64,000 bases of DNA from NCBI GenBank assembly GCA_001600055.1, contig BCIV01000019.1, positions 1 to 64,000 on the forward strand, given 5' to 3'. The notes beneath the pieces are model-generated. The model was given only the letters and a program-made list of their open reading frames with translations, did not search any database and was not told the origin of the DNA. Numbering within the stretch: position 1 is the first letter of the stretch; each line of letters begins with the position of its first letter. Shown here in pieces: positions 40,433 to 52,785 of the stretch. The position numbers and the translations under genes were made by a program. This DNA is from Filobasidium wieringae (taxonomy: Eukaryota > Basidiomycota > Tremellomycetes > Filobasidiales > Filobasidiaceae).

Positions 40433-42199
40433 ATGGATCCAATTCCCGACCCAATCCCTACCTCGGACCCTTACTTCAACCTCAACCCCGTTCATTTCCC
40501 CATCACGACCTCCTCCGCCTCCTCTCAAACCTGGTTCAATCGAGGTCTCACCCTCAGCTATGGATTCAACCATGAAGAATCTGTGATCTGTTTCTACCAG
40601 TGCCTGGCCCACGATCCCAATTGTCCGATGGGGTATTGGGGGATCGCCTACGCGCTGGGAGCGAATTATAATAAATCATGGGAACTGTTTGCGCCGGGAG
40701 AAGTGGATGGTGTTTTACCCCGAATCGAGGATGCGCTCGATCGAGCTCTGAAGCTAGAAACGCAAGGGATTGATTTGGAGAGGAGATTGCTTGGAGCGTT
40801 GAGAGCGAGGATGCCGGATGATTTGAGAACGAGGGATTACGAACGGTGGAACCTCGCCTATCGATCCGCGATGAAAGAAGTCTATCAGACCTACCCTTCG
40901 AACCTCGACATCGCCGCCCTCTATGCTGAATCCATGATGATCCTAACCCCATGGAGATTATGGGACATCCATACCGGTCTCCCTACCCCTAAATCACATG
41001 CCCTGGAAACCCAAACCGTCCTAGAAAAAGCAATGACCGATTTCCCCGAACAATCCACCCATCACCCAGGAATCCTCCATTTCTACATCCACCTGATTGA
41101 AATGTCCTCTTCCCCCGAAAAAGCTCTCCGAGCGGCCGACGCGTTGTTGGGATTGGTACCGGATTCCGGTCATCTACAACACATGCCTTCTCACATATAC
41201 TTCCTCATCGGGGATTACCAAAGATCCATCTCCTGTAACATCCTCGGGGTCCAAGCGGACGAAGCTTACGTTTCTAAACGAGGAAGAGGAGGGTTCTATC
41301 TGGTCTACCGATTACACAATATGGGATTCATCGTCTACTCCGCAATGTTTGCTGGGCAATTCCAAGTGGCGTTGAGGTATACGGAGATGATCGAAGCGGA
41401 ATTACCGGAAGAACTGATCGGTTCTGTTGGGCATTTCGTCGAGGCGATGTGTGCGACGAGGGTACAGGTTTACGTGAGGTTCGGAAGATGGGGGGAAATC
41501 AAGCGGATGGGATTACCCCTCAAGAAAGACGTCTATCCCATAACCACGGCTTTCATCCATTGGGGTAAAGCCATCGCTTTCTCCGCGACGGGGGATGTGA
41601 AAAACGCAGAGCAAGAACGTGAGAGGTACTTACAAGCGGTCGATCAGGTCCCCAAGACAGCTCTCATCTTCCCCAACCTCGCCCGGGATGTTTTGGCCGT
41701 AGGCACGGCCTTCCTTGACGGCGAGCTAGAGTACCGCAAGACCAACCACACCCTCGCTTTCGATCGGCTCCGAGAATCCATCAGGCTGTACGACGGTCTG
41801 ACCTATGCCGAACCTTGGTCCTGGCTCACCCCTGTCCGCCACGCCTACGCCGCCCTTAATCTGGAACAAGGGAACGTCGAAGAAGCGCTTCGCACGTACT
41901 TTGCTGATCTGGGGTACAACGACGATCTTCCTCGAGCACATCAACATCCCAATAACGTCTGGGCGCTTAGTGGGGCTTACGAGTCACTGAAACGGTTGGG
42001 GAGGGAGGATGAAGCCAGGATGGTTTGGCCCCTTTTGAGAACGGCTAGGGCTACGGCGGACGTCGAGGTCGAGGTCTCTTGTTTCTGCCGGATCGAGGGG
42101 GTGGGGAAGGGGAAGGATTTGGTGCAGCAAGGCGAGGCTGTTGGAAGCTCTGGGATTGAGGATGGGACGAGCGATTCGTGTTGTTCTCGGAGCACGTAG
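40433..42199 (+). CDS. Intronless TPR protein of bacterial type
   Basis: A single 588-residue exon in an intron-rich neighbourhood. TPR-like helices begin WFNRGLTLSYGFNHEES and CPMGYWGIAYALGANYNKSW. A conserved, His-rich core follows: HHPGILHFYIHLIEMS, then VPDSGHLQHMPSHIYFLIGDY. I recall the same pattern (HPG..HYYIH..E and GHL.HMPSHIY) from bacterial TPR proteins of unknown function. The spacing of His and Glu suggests a metal site or an unrecognised enzyme activity. Later repeats include TTAFIHWGKAIAFSATGDV and AYAALNLEQGNVEEALRTY. The C-terminal tail is Cys/Ser-rich (SDSCCSRST). It has no signal peptide or membrane helix. Bacterial origin by transfer is an inference. Confidence 0.8.
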   Translation: MDPIPDPIPTSDPYFNLNPVHFPITTSSASSQTWFNRGLTLSYGFNHEESVICFYQCLAHDPNCPMGYWGIAYALGANYNKSWELFAPGEVDGVLPRIEDALDRALKLETQGIDLERRLLGALRARMPDDLRTRDYERWNLAYRSAMKEVYQTYPSNLDIAALYAESMMILTPWRLWDIHTGLPTPKSHALETQTVLEKAMTDFPEQSTHHPGILHFYIHLIEMSSSPEKALRAADALLGLVPDSGHLQHMPSHIYFLIGDYQRSISCNILGVQADEAYVSKRGRGGFYLVYRLHNMGFIVYSAMFAGQFQVALRYTEMIEAELPEELIGSVGHFVEAMCATRVQVYVRFGRWGEIKRMGLPLKKDVYPITTAFIHWGKAIAFSATGDVKNAEQERERYLQAVDQVPKTALIFPNLARDVLAVGTAFLDGELEYRKTNHTLAFDRLRESIRLYDGLTYAEPWSWLTPVRHAYAALNLEQGNVEEALRTYFADLGYNDDLPRAHQHPNNVWALSGAYESLKRLGREDEARMVWPLLRTARATADVEVEVSCFCRIEGVGKGKDLVQQGEAVGSSGIEDGTSDSCCSRST

Positions 42200-43032
42200 G
42201 GTGAATAATGGATCGGACTGCAGTTGTATATACCTTACGAACTCTTTCTCCCGCTCACAGCCAGTGCACGTGTGAACCAAATAATATGTACCTTACAATC
42301 GAAAGGGACGACAAGCCAGACGTGTTGTCATCTTCTTCTACCCAGTAATACTACCTTGGAAAAGTAGCAATGATAGCAATATACTCGTACGGGTCAAACG
42401 GGTCGAACGGGCCGAACGGATCGAACGGGTCAAAAACAGGGTCAAAGTACATGGACGAGTCAAAGGACGGGCTGAGGGAAGGGTTGAGGGACGAGTTGAA
42501 TGGGTTGTCGAATGGGTCATTGAGGATCACAGAGCATCTGAAGAAGCGGCAACAATGTCAATATACACATAGAACAAGGATATCACCATAAAATGAGCAT
42601 ACTGTCTTGTAAATTGAATCCAATAGAGGATAGAGGATTCATGGTGGAAAGAGTATGCTACCTCGTCTTAACCCAGCGCACATAGCACACTTTATGGATC
42701 AAAGCTACGGCATTTGCGCAACAATTCTATAAGATTTAGGAAGAGTTATCAACTATTGACAAATGTTCTTTCATATTGCACTTCAATCATACTGCCAATA
42801 TATCCAAAACCTGTCAGATCTACCACCCTCCCGAAACAAGAGTTCTTTTGAAGCAGGAAGAGCACCTAAAAAATGTGACGCTTCTAATCGAACGTGCGAC
42901 AACTTAGAAATGACACAGAAGACTGGCTGTATCGAGTCACCTGGAGGATTTCGAAGGCATCGCGTAACAAAACTGATCGATACTAAGGGGATTTCAGATC
43001 ATACAACCGGAACCTCTCAACCATCGATAAAG
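42200..43032. other. Intergenic region with a minisatellite
   Basis: Between convergent genes. It holds the 9-base repeat at 42391-42445. A plus-strand frame (42370-42591) translating the repeat as Gly-Ser-Asn is low-complexity and unsupported. Confidence 0.4.
42391..42445. repeat. Minisatellite, GGGTCGAAC unit
   Basis: About five copies of a 9-base unit (GGGTCGAAC with variants GGGTCAAAC, GGGCCGAAC, GGATCGAAC). Confidence 0.8.
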
Positions 43033-45472
43033 CTACATGATCGTACATCTACATCCACCTTTCCCATGCGACCCATCGTCCTTTCTCTGGCGCATCGGGT
43101 CGGTCCGCGCGTCCTGTCCTTGATGAACTGTCCGACTGTTTTCCCAGGGAGCGACAGGCTGAGCGTTAATCCGATCGAGGTGTATAGTCTGGGACGCATG
43201 GCGGGACGCCGCGACAGGAATAGCATGATCTTGAATGAAAGAAGGTCGTGGTCTTTCCTCTGCTGGCGAGATCCGTGATTGTCCGGAATACTGTTTCCGA
43301 CCCAACGACGGTTTACGGAGGAGAGAGGCTTTCCGCCTGATCCCCCCGTCGTCCCGGAGCGAATGCGTCGAGGGTTTATGTTCGGGCAATTGCCGTTCCC
43401 CCGATCCCACTCGTCCTAGCGGGATCAAGTTGTTCGTCTGGAACGGAGCAGGGGATAAGGGGGTCATATCGTCAGACCGATCGTATGTGAAAGTATCGTG
43501 TGCTTGTGCGTGAGGACGGTGCGTGTTCGTAGAAGCGTTCGTTGAAGATCTATTCCGAGCCGCCTCATCGAGATTCTGAGTGTGAGCGGCGGGAGCGGTA
43601 GGTCGAGGTGATGGGCTCGGTGTATCGCGGTCCGGTCGATCCGTCAAAGTCTGTCGAGAACTCTTCCGAACGGGCAGCCCATCGACGGCGTTAACAGGTC
43701 CATCCATCCCAGCGCCCATCTTGACTTGCGTATCATCCCGCTCGTCCTTCTTGGGCTATCAAATCCAACCAACGCGTCTCATCAAAAAAAAAAACCCTCC
43801 AAACCCTCACCTCCCCGGAAAAGCGACTCACCGGCTCCTCCATCCCCCTCACCACACCCACCTCCAAACCAGACCTGACCACCTGTAGCGGGGCCCCATC
43901 GTTCCCCCAAACAGTGACCAACTCATCATCCCTCAACCCCAGTCCCTCCCTCTCCATCCGTTCCCTCATCAGTCTCCTCTCCACCGCCGGGATCGGGGCC
44001 TCTTCCGCTCGAACCCCTTTAGGCAGGGTGCGTTGGGGGATAAAGGGGACGAGGTAGGCTTCGGGGAACTCGGCTGGGGAAGGGGAATGGGTGATCTTCG
44101 CTCCGAATTCGTTCGTCGTCGTCGTCGTAGTGGTGGTAGTCGTGGTCGTGGTGAGAGGAGGATTAGGGGATCGGGGGATGGGTGAGTTCTTATTCATCGT
44201 GGATCCTGCTCCTCGACTTTTACTTCGGGAGACGGGGGTGGTGCGTGTCGACCCAGCGCGGATCCCGGTCGAGGTACGGGTACTTCTCGGGGACCCGGTC
44301 GTTGAGGATCTAGGACCTGTCTGTTTGATAGGAGTCACCATGGAACTTGGCTTAGTCGAGGTCGAGGTCGGGGTCGGGGTCCGATCGCGGATGGAGCGGG
44401 AGATGGTCCGGTCCCTGTTGGAAGTGGAGATGGGGATGAGCGTTTCTGCCCTTCTCCTCGTGGTCGAGCCATCTTGCGATCCGTCCCTCGTCTGTACAGA
44501 CCTCTCACTCCCCCTCGCCCGTTCAATCCCAGGAGGAGGTCCAGATGAAAGTCCAGCCACGAGTCCAGGCGAAACCCCAGGCGAAACCCCAGCTGAAACC
44601 CCAGTCGCAGCCACAGCCGCAGTAGTAGGCCCATCCACAGCGGCCCTAACGATCCTCTTCAACTCCCAAACGCCTTGTTCCGAATCCAACAAACTCCGAT
44701 CGACCAAGAACGGTGGTGGTTCATCGTTTATCCCCCTTTCCTCCCTTCCCCTCCCACTCTCCTGACTTTCCAGATCGTGCGATAGCCCCGAGTGCGTTGA
44801 CCCCGAGCCCGATTGCTCTCGCATACCGGGTTCTCGACCAAGCGACCGACTGAGAACAGCATGTAATTCACGGGAGTCCAAGCTCCCCCTTCTCTCATCC
44901 GGTCTGACGTACAACTTACCCTCGTCCCGTAAGACTGTAGAGACGCCGGCGTCCGGGCTGGAGGTGGGGAATCGATAAGTTTCATCACTGTCATCATCAT
45001 TGCAATGGGGAGTGGGACGGGGTGAGGGCGGAAACCCGGTCTGTTTGATCAACGGTGATCTCCCTTTACTCGGGCCTGGAAGTCTCGTCCCCGGGAGCTG
45101 AGGACTCGAGCCCTCCCCATTTCTCAGAGTCCGAGACACACCCGACCCCGACCCAGGGGTCTTTAGCGGGGTGGACTGCGCCCTCGTCCTCTTCGTACGC
45201 AAATCGAGGGAACTCCGGGCGGACGATGTCTGAATCGACGTCGTTGTTGTTGATGGGAAGGTAGCGGTGGATGTCCGTGGTGGGCTTTGAGTTTGAGTTT
45301 GAGTGATGAATCCGGAGCGGGAGGTGGGGATGGGGATCCGGGATGGGATTACGGGGGAGATGGGTTTTAGTTTGGGTACTGAGGATGATAGAGATGCGGG
45401 TGCGGGTGCGGGTGCGGGTGCGGAGAGGTTTCGATCGAGCGGGTTGGGGGTGGAAGCGGTAGTCGTTTCCAT
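43033..45472 (-). CDS. Low-complexity, Ser/Thr/Pro/Arg-rich protein with C-terminal CAAX box
   Basis: Two exons, 43832-45472 and 43033-43755, separated by a 76-base intron with matching phase, giving about 787 residues. The first ATG is METTTASTPNPLDRN. Low-complexity tracts include APAPAPAPA (a hexamer repeat at 45395-45420) and an uninterrupted Thr run near 44110-44150. A more ordered part is PAEFPEAYLVPFIPQRTLPK and RMEREGLGLRDDELVTVWGN. The protein ends GKGGCRCTIM. CTIM is a farnesylation-type CAAX motif, and the Cys two residues upstream could be palmitoylated, as in Ras-like membrane anchors. I recognise no catalytic domain. It is probably a membrane-attached scaffold or signalling adaptor. 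Confidence 0.7.
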
Positions 45473-46392
45473 TCCTGTCGATGTAATGATAAACGTCAAC
45501 AACGCTCGTATCGTAGTTGAGGGTCGGTGGGGAACGTCTACCACTGACTGTTCGTGATCGCTGGCACCACCTGTCCACCCCAGCCAGGCTCAGCTACAGC
45601 CATGGATCGTTGCGTTATAGCCATGTTCCGGTCTTCCAGGCGAATACGATCGCGTTCAACCCCTACGCCCCAGTCGAGCAGCTACCCTGCTCCGACTTGC
45701 TTAAATCTGAGTGTATTGGAGCTTGAGCTGGATGTCGCAAACGGAAGAAGCTGATCCAATTCGAACGAAATGTTGAAACGGAATGAGAAGCGAGAAAGTG
45801 GAATTCGTGGATGTGTCGTCGTAAAAAGGGCGTAAGAAGTCGTAAAAAGCGGGAAAAGGGTGGTTAAAACATCGTTCTATCCGAATATTTCACTGGAAAA
45901 GTCGTTTCGTCGCATCGAAAAGTCTGTTCGAGCGTTCGACGTTTTGAAGAAGATCGAGGAATGCGAGGAATCGACATCAATGATCCCCCCGTGATCCGAT
46001 ATCGAATATGCGTTATCGCCATCTGAAACACCATCAATCCCCAGCATCGTCAACCAACCAATCCACCCCACAAAGCATCTCTAAATCGCTCTCAACGACC
46101 CCGACCCACTCAACCGCCCCTGACCGCCCGTACTGGCCAGTACGTCCCAGGAGAAAAACAAATCCTCATCCCCGCCCCGTCCCCCTCCCTGTCGGTCGTT
46201 TTCGCGAGCTTGGTTGACTGCGCGAAGCCGATCGGCGATCCGTCCAGGTCCGTACATCGGGGAAAGCCTCGTCCGGCCCTGTTCTTTGTTAGGTATCGCA
46301 GAGTGGTGCTTGTTTTCTTTATTGTTACCGTCGCCCGATCCCGAGACGTCCCTCTGTACTCCAACGTCCTGACCGTAAGGAAAAAACCCAGA
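45473..46392. other. Intergenic region, nothing recognised
   Basis: About 900 bases holding the promoter of the CAAX-protein gene. An A-rich stretch with repeated gtcgtaaaaa units occurs at 45817-45850. No gene, RNA or TATA box is convincing. Confidence 0.4.
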
Positions 46393-47667
46393 TCAACCCC
46401 CCACCGCGTATACAACCGTATAACCCCAAGCACCCACCTCTTTCTCCCCATACCCCAACCCCCTCCGACTCTTCAATCTCAGCTTATCATCCCCACTCCC
46501 ACTCTTTTCTTGCATCACGATCCCCCTCTTCCCCGCGATACCTGAGAGCGTTCCGTTCCCACAGCGGAGGGAAATAGGGGTCGTCCACCCTCCAACGTTA
46601 TCCATCTCGTTCCAGTGAGAACCGACCGGCGAGTGGAGTGATCGCAATGGAGTGGGGGGTGGGGTCGTCGTATCATTATTGACAACCAGAGCAGGCAGCG
46701 GAGATCCGACTTTCTGGTCGATCCCCCGAGTCGCACGGGCCGGACCGAAATACCCCCCTTCCCGTTGACCTGAAACAAAGACCTCATCAAAATCAAAATC
46801 ACACCCACCCCAACTCTAGCCACGTTTCGTCATACTGACCAAACCCCCCGCTCCCCCTCCTAGCACGTCAACCCTCAATCCCCTTGCCCCATTTATCCCC
46901 CACCCTCCGATGGGCCAGATCCGGCCGCTCTTCTTCCCCCATGGTCGAACAGTGGGGCTCGGACGGACGGTCGGGCTCGGGAGGACGGTCGGGCTAGGAC
47001 GGGTGTGCTTGTACCCCTTGTGACCCTTGTGCGGGGAGATGGGGTTGAGCAGGGTGTGGAGGGAGTGTTTGGGGTTCGGTCTGGGTGGGGTGCGGGTGGA
47101 GGTGGGGGTTGGGGTTGGGGTTATGGTTGTGGTGGAAGATGTATATGGGAGGAAGCCTGGACGGCCAGCATGATCCGGTCCAGTCTGACCAGCCTCACCA
47201 GAAAACCTAGCCAACTCATCCTTCGCAATCCCACATCCATTCCCATCCCCAACAACCCGAGCGTCAGAAGCTTCATCGAGATGTCTTCCCCTAGTGATCA
47301 TCCGATCATTCAAGCAACACCCAATACATCCCCCGTCCGCTTGATAATCAACTATATTCGCTCCGACCTCACACCCAGATCCATCCAACCCCACAAAACC
47401 CCGGGTGGAGGGATCATAACAAAACACTCTAGACTATCCCCAAAGAACAAAAACCCCATCAACCTTTTCCTATAACGTTCGACTCCATCCCCTCGAGCCA
47501 CTCACGAGGGGATCCAGCCTGACGGCTTTGGTTCGGTAATACACATACACCCTGAACCCATCTTCCTTCGCCTTCGGGGAACGGTCAGAATGGTGTGCGC
47601 AGAGGGTGGAGCGGTATTGCTCGTAGTCGAGCATCGATGGGGTAGGGGGTGCGGTCGTATGGTTCAA
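46393..47667 (-). CDS. Orphan Cys/Gly-rich protein, three exons
   Basis: The first exon (MNHTTAPPTPSMLDYEQYRS ... VYVYYRTKAVRLDPL) ends at a GTGAGT near 47512. The second begins after TCTAG near 47434 with VFCYDPSTRGFVGLDGSGC and a Cys-rich part (DGGCIGCCLNDRM, GDGNGCGIAKDE). A Thr/Pro linker with three SPTVRP-like repeats follows, then WPIGGWGINGARG. The third exon, after a GTCAGT...TTTCAG intron near 46767-46840, gives LVNGKGGYFGPARATRG and NVGGWTTPISLRCGNGTLSG, ending AVGG. No signal peptide is visible. The six Cys in a short stretch suggest a metal or disulfide module. No family recognised. A GTGAGG in the second exon may hide one more intron. Confidence 0.5.
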
Positions 47668-48024
47668 CGAGGAGATGATGGGTGAGGAGGATGGGTGGGT
47701 TTCGCAAAGACGGATAGATAGGATTGGTAGAGGTCGGAGGTGGAACGGGGAGGAGGTATAGGTCGGGTGTATGTCTTGGTTTTCGTCAGTTAAAAAAAGC
47801 TAGGTTGGGAGATGTATCGTTTGTTATTGATGAATCGGCATCGCGCATCAATCACAACTTTCTGGATCACGCGCGTCATCACTGCCATACGATCCCATCC
47901 TAATCCCCTGTCGACGATACTTTCGCCTGACCACGTACAATTACAAATCGGGTAACCAGACAATATACAGTTCGTGCACGGAAAGCTACATCGCAGTTCG
48001 GTACTTTTGGTTGATTCTTTTTCG
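47668..48024. other. Intergenic region, nothing recognised
   Basis: About 360 bases between two minus-strand genes, with no feature beyond short frames. Confidence 0.4.
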
Positions 48025-51000
48025 TTAGATTCGACCGCCCAGCCAGGCGGGTCGATCGAGGATGGAGTTGGAGATGGATTCCGTGCCTTGCCGGGGTTCC
48101 AGCATGACTGATGGAACATGGTCAGTCAGCGGGTCGGAAACGTTTGCTGAGCCGGAGAAAGGTTGTACTCACGACTTTTTCTGTACAGCGCATCGATAGA
48201 ACTGCTGCCCTTTTCAGCCAATACGTTTGTCAGCCAATTTTGAACGTCTGGCAGGATCGCCAGGTTAAATGGTTGCTGGAATCGACTGAATTCGGTCACG
48301 ATCCGACCGAGCTTTACATATTTGTCGAAATTGATGAGCTTCATCTCGGGATCCAGCGGCGATTGTCGTGTACTGGGATTACCCTCGGCGGTGAACGTTA
48401 TACTGAATGTGGTATACCGTCAGTGACCCTGCCTAGACACATTGGCAGCCGGAACTCACTCGCTCAATATGAGACCGAGGAAAGGCAGAACAGGTCCTTC
48501 TGCTGATTTCAGTTTCGTTCGGTATGCGTTGTGGTTCTGTGTGATACAATTCAGGGGAATTACTACCAGTCAGGAACGTAATGAGCGTGTACTCGGACTC
48601 ACCCTCGAATGCTCAATGACATTCCGCAATTCATCCATTTTGTTTCGATATTTGTTTGAAAGCCCCTATAATAAAAAATGTTCAGAACCGGTCCGATTAA
48701 ACTCCGAGTGACGGGCCTCTTACATCCCAGGTTCGTTTCAATCGCAATATAGTGCTGCTATTCAATGCCGCTAGTATCGCGAACATGGTCGAAAAGTTTT
48801 GCAATTCCAAGCATCGCTGTCAGGGTACCTTATTGTCAGCACATATCGGATATTCTTCCGGTGTGACTCATGACTCACACTCGATACCTTGATAAAGTAT
48901 TTCAACAGACCGGTTCGTCTTCTGGCATCCACCTCATCCAGGATTCGATCGGAAACCCAACCCGTTATACGTGTAGCCAGAGTACTCATCGTCTTCAAGC
49001 TATCAGCTTTGTGTTTCCCTAGACGTATGAGCTCTCCCGGTTCGATCGCACAGAACAGTTTCGACTCCAGCAAGGTGAACTGCCGAGCTAGTTCTAGCGC
49101 ATCGAAATCAGTCACGTGTACGGTCATCGTTCCCTGCTTGAGCGAGCTGAAAAGCTGCTTGTTCATGATCGGAGTAGGTGGAAGTGCTGCAGTAGAAGAG
49201 GTCATGCTAAATGTAGGCCGGTGATATGGCGTGCCGGACAGCGAAGCGGAGGAACCGGATCGGAGCTGTCTGACACGAACGGCAGGTGATGACGCTGGCA
49301 GACTGTTACGCTTGTGCTTGTTGATCAGGTCAAGCAGTCTAGTGTGCTCGCCGGGGAAAGCTTTGCATAGTTTCTCCTCGATGAAGAGTACCAGTTGTCC
49401 AAGCACAATAGTATCGGTTTCTGCGTTCCAGTATGTGTTTAGCCAGCTTTTAACGATCAAGAGGAGCTGTCGTCGGATCGGTATCACTTTGTGCTCGTTC
49501 CAGATGCGAACAGTATCAGGTTGCAACGGCATGCGGACCGGCGGTGCGATATCGAATCGCGCCTCGATGGCTTCCAGTAGTTGACTAGGTCCGGAGAAAA
49601 GTCTAAACGTCAGGAAGAACGATTCCCATAGAGTACTGTTGGTGACTCCATCATGAGGGGTCAGCTTTTCCAGAAGCACCGGCAGTGTCGCTCCAATGAG
49701 AGAACTTTCCGAGTTAAAGGCGATGTCCTTGGGGTTGTAATCGTGCGCAACTAGGAACATTCGCATATCAGCAGGCGAGATCTCACGCGTAAGAGTTTGG
49801 TTCTTCTGCGGGGTAGGTGCATCTTCGAACCGAGCGTCCCTTGCACTGCGTGGTTGGAGGGTTTCATGAGAGCTCGGTACGGCTGGTGTATCCTCTATGT
49901 TCTTGGCCTGTTGCCCTGCCCACCAGCGGGGAGGCTTGGGAGTAGCGGTAGTCGAAGGCGTTTCCGATGTAAAGCTGTCCGCGACGCTGGGCCGTCTTTC
50001 GAAAATCTCATCACCAGGTCGAGGCGTGTTGAGTACGGCGGAATCGCCTCCAGCAGTACTGAGATCCATCGAGCGTGATGGTGGTCTTGGGAATCGCTCT
50101 TGATCGAGTCTGGGAGTATGTGATGGTGAAGAGAAACTCGACGCTCGGCCTCTCCTTCGTGGGGCAGAGGGTGTAGCTAGAACGTTATCCTTACTGAATT
50201 CAGCTCCGGCTTTGAGCATCGGAGATGTCTTAGTGGAGAGTAGACCCGGACGCTACAGGATTCAGGATAGTCAGCGGTCGACTCAAAATCACTCACCCGA
50301 CTTGAAGCTATACTGACTGTAATGCGGTTTCTAGCGGTTTGCTCCGCGGGCGTGACCATGACTTCCTCCTGCTCTTCGATCTGTTCCCTAAACCCCTTAT
50401 CAAGCGGAGCAGAGTAAGGCCCAGCTGATCGTCCATATGATCCAGAGGTAGAGCTAGAAGTGGACGACAATTCCCGGTTCCTCGTAGACCTGGACGACGC
50501 TACGCTAGCCTGAGACTCCCTTCTACGATGTCCTGGCTGAATCGTGACGTCTTCCGACGAACCAAAGTCCACGGATCTCTCCGGTAGACCCCTCATATCC
50601 GTGACGACTCCCAACCCGATCCCCGTACCCATCCCAAGCGCTTCCAGCGATTCTCTCCTGTTCCCACAAACCTTGATCAACCTCACGCATTCCCTTGCCG
50701 GTCGCATGATCACGGAAGCGGAAGCCAACAGTCTCTCCCGATTGATCTCGTCCTCTTCAGTCGGGATCTCCCTGAAAGGTGTACTCGCGACCCTTTCTGC
50801 CGCTTCCACGAGGGCGGACGTCGTCTCGTACATCTGCCGCTTGGCTTGATCCAACTGGATGATCTCCCTCCCATGCGATCTTGCGGTAGAATCGTGATTG
50901 ATGACCAACTCGACGATAGCTAGCAAATCCCTGATCTTGTCGATCGTCTCCCTCGATAGGTCCACCAAGAGGGCATGAGAAGAAGGATGTGAAGCGACCG

Positions 51001-52785
51001 TATGACACTGAACGTGACCGATCAGGGCGGCCGTGACCGATAGTAACGAGTCGAACGTCATCCCTATCCCTACGATGATATCCACGGTCTCCACTTGAGA
51101 TTGAGAACGACTTCTCGTCCCATCTCCCGAAGCCTGCCTATGATGCACAGCAGCATGATAATCCGCCGACGATCCGATGGAGGAGACCGAGCTTATCGAA
51201 CCTGCATCCTGACCTAACCGACTCCTTCCCTTTCTGAAAGAACTCCCTTCCCCTTCAACCTCCAAGAAGGAAGAGGAGGACGGTTTCCTCGCATGGCCCG
51301 ATCCAGTTCGACCACTCATCGACCCATCCTCTTCCGTCCTCAACGGTCTTCTAGCCAATCTCAAATCCCCCATACTCCTCGCCTGTAAATTCGTTCCCCT
51401 CTCCCTCTCCCTCCTGACCTCTGTTCCCATGCGCGACCCCGGTCTTCCGGAGACGACCTCACCGGGTGAAGAATTCCCTCTAGAATGTGGGATCCTAGAC
51501 GATCCAATACCCGATCCTCCGATCCCTAACCTCTCCTCGTCCACCTCGCTCAGATGATCCGCATCCTTTCTCTCCGGAAGGGCGATCCCGCATCTCACAA
51601 GGGTCCTCAAGAACACTCTGACGTTACTAAACGTCTCCTCACTGGACTTCAACATGCCTTCCAATTCCGCTTCCCTGAATTCTTCCATCTCTTCTTCCCC
51701 TTCGAGACCAGAAGAGCCGAACCCCGCATGTCGTTCGTTAGGATGTTGACTGGCGCTCCGAGCGAGGGCGACCAGCTCGGCGAGGTTAGCCAAGATCGTC
51801 TTCCTGACTTTCCCTAACAACGGAAACTGCGCCAACAGACTCGATTCCCTAGAAAGACAGTCGGTCGCTAGTAACAACGACCTTATGGCCGAGATCGCAC
51901 AAGCGGTGGAAGGTTGAAGATGAGCGATCTTCTTCACTCGGACTGCCGATCGGATGAGCTCCATGGCTTGGTTGATAGGTTCGAGGGTTATCACGATCTC
52001 CGCTTCCGTCTGCCAATCGTTGGCTGCCATTGCTTTTTTCCCGGTAAAGGATGAAGAGGAATGATGATGATGCTGCTGCTGATGTTGTTGAGCGTGGGAG
52101 GGGATGGGGTGGGGTGTGATTGGTTCTGATGCGGTGACGATGTGGGTAGGACGGGGAGCTTCTCTCCAATGAGAAGTACGTGCTTTAGGAGTGGGACGTT
52201 GGGATTGATCGGACCGAGAAGAATGGTTGTGTTGGGTGTGAGAATGAGACGAATGGTATTGCTCCTCGATGGAAGAGACAGAGTTTGAGGTACTGGATGG
52301 ATTGGATGTGAGAGATTGTCGACTCGTATCTGAGACCCGCCTGTCCGAATCTGCTTCGTACGTATCGTTCCCCTAGAATGAGAGAGACGCGGAGTGAAAG
52401 GTGAGCTACGTTCCTCCCCCTTCACGTACCCTTCAATCGAGCAACGTACCGTTCCTTCCGCTCCTTCCTCTTCCACAAAGTTACTCGGAAACCATCCCCT
52501 CCCACCTCCACCTTCCCCATATCGTTCTTCGTACGATTCATCCACCTCCCTCCCTTCCGCATCCATCACGACCTCTCCATCCCACCAACCACTTTCGTCC
52601 CGATTGAACACCCGGATCTTGCATCCCGCACGGAAAGACAAGTAGATATGTGTCCTACTGGAAGGCGGGGCGGTGTAGTCGTGCAAGGCGTAGACATAGT
52701 CATCCGGAGCAGCTTCGAGGAGGGAGGGAAGGAGGTGCGAAGAAGCGTTACTAGCTCGTTGGGTTTGCATCGTTTCGGTACGCAA
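48025..52785 (-). CDS. CDC25: Cdc25-like Ras guanine nucleotide exchange factor with SH3 domain
   Basis: Activates Ras at membranes by GDP release, feeding the cAMP pathway in fungi. Order: N-terminal SH3 (YVYALHDYTAPPSSRTHIYL ... GRGWFPSNFVEEE), then a His/Gln-rich linker (AQQHQQQHHHH), then a long middle region (MAANDWQTEAEIVITLEPIN) with Ser-rich stretches. The RasGEF N-terminal domain (REISPADMRMFLVAHDYNP) and the catalytic domain follow: DFDALELARQFTLLESKLF, RRTGLLKYFIKV, NFSTMFAILAALNSSTILRL and FIEID-region text antisense to 48320. The last exon gives SLMLEPRQGTESISNSILDR and a stop at 48025-48027. The SH3 exon joins the linker at GTGAAG...TCTAG in phase, and 50207-50290 joins in phase too, so the pieces belong to one gene of about 1,450 residues. 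Confidence 0.92.

Noticed and set aside
44091..44765. 224-residue plus-strand frame beginning with a Val-rich stretch
   Set aside because: Antisense to the Thr-rich coding sequence of the CAAX-box protein; the poly-Val is the reverse of the Thr codon run.
51991..52785. 264-residue SH3 protein as a separate gene
   Set aside because: An intron GTGAAG...TCTAG joins the SH3 exon in phase to a His/Gln-rich exon that runs on into the RasGEF reading frame, so it is the N-terminus of that gene.
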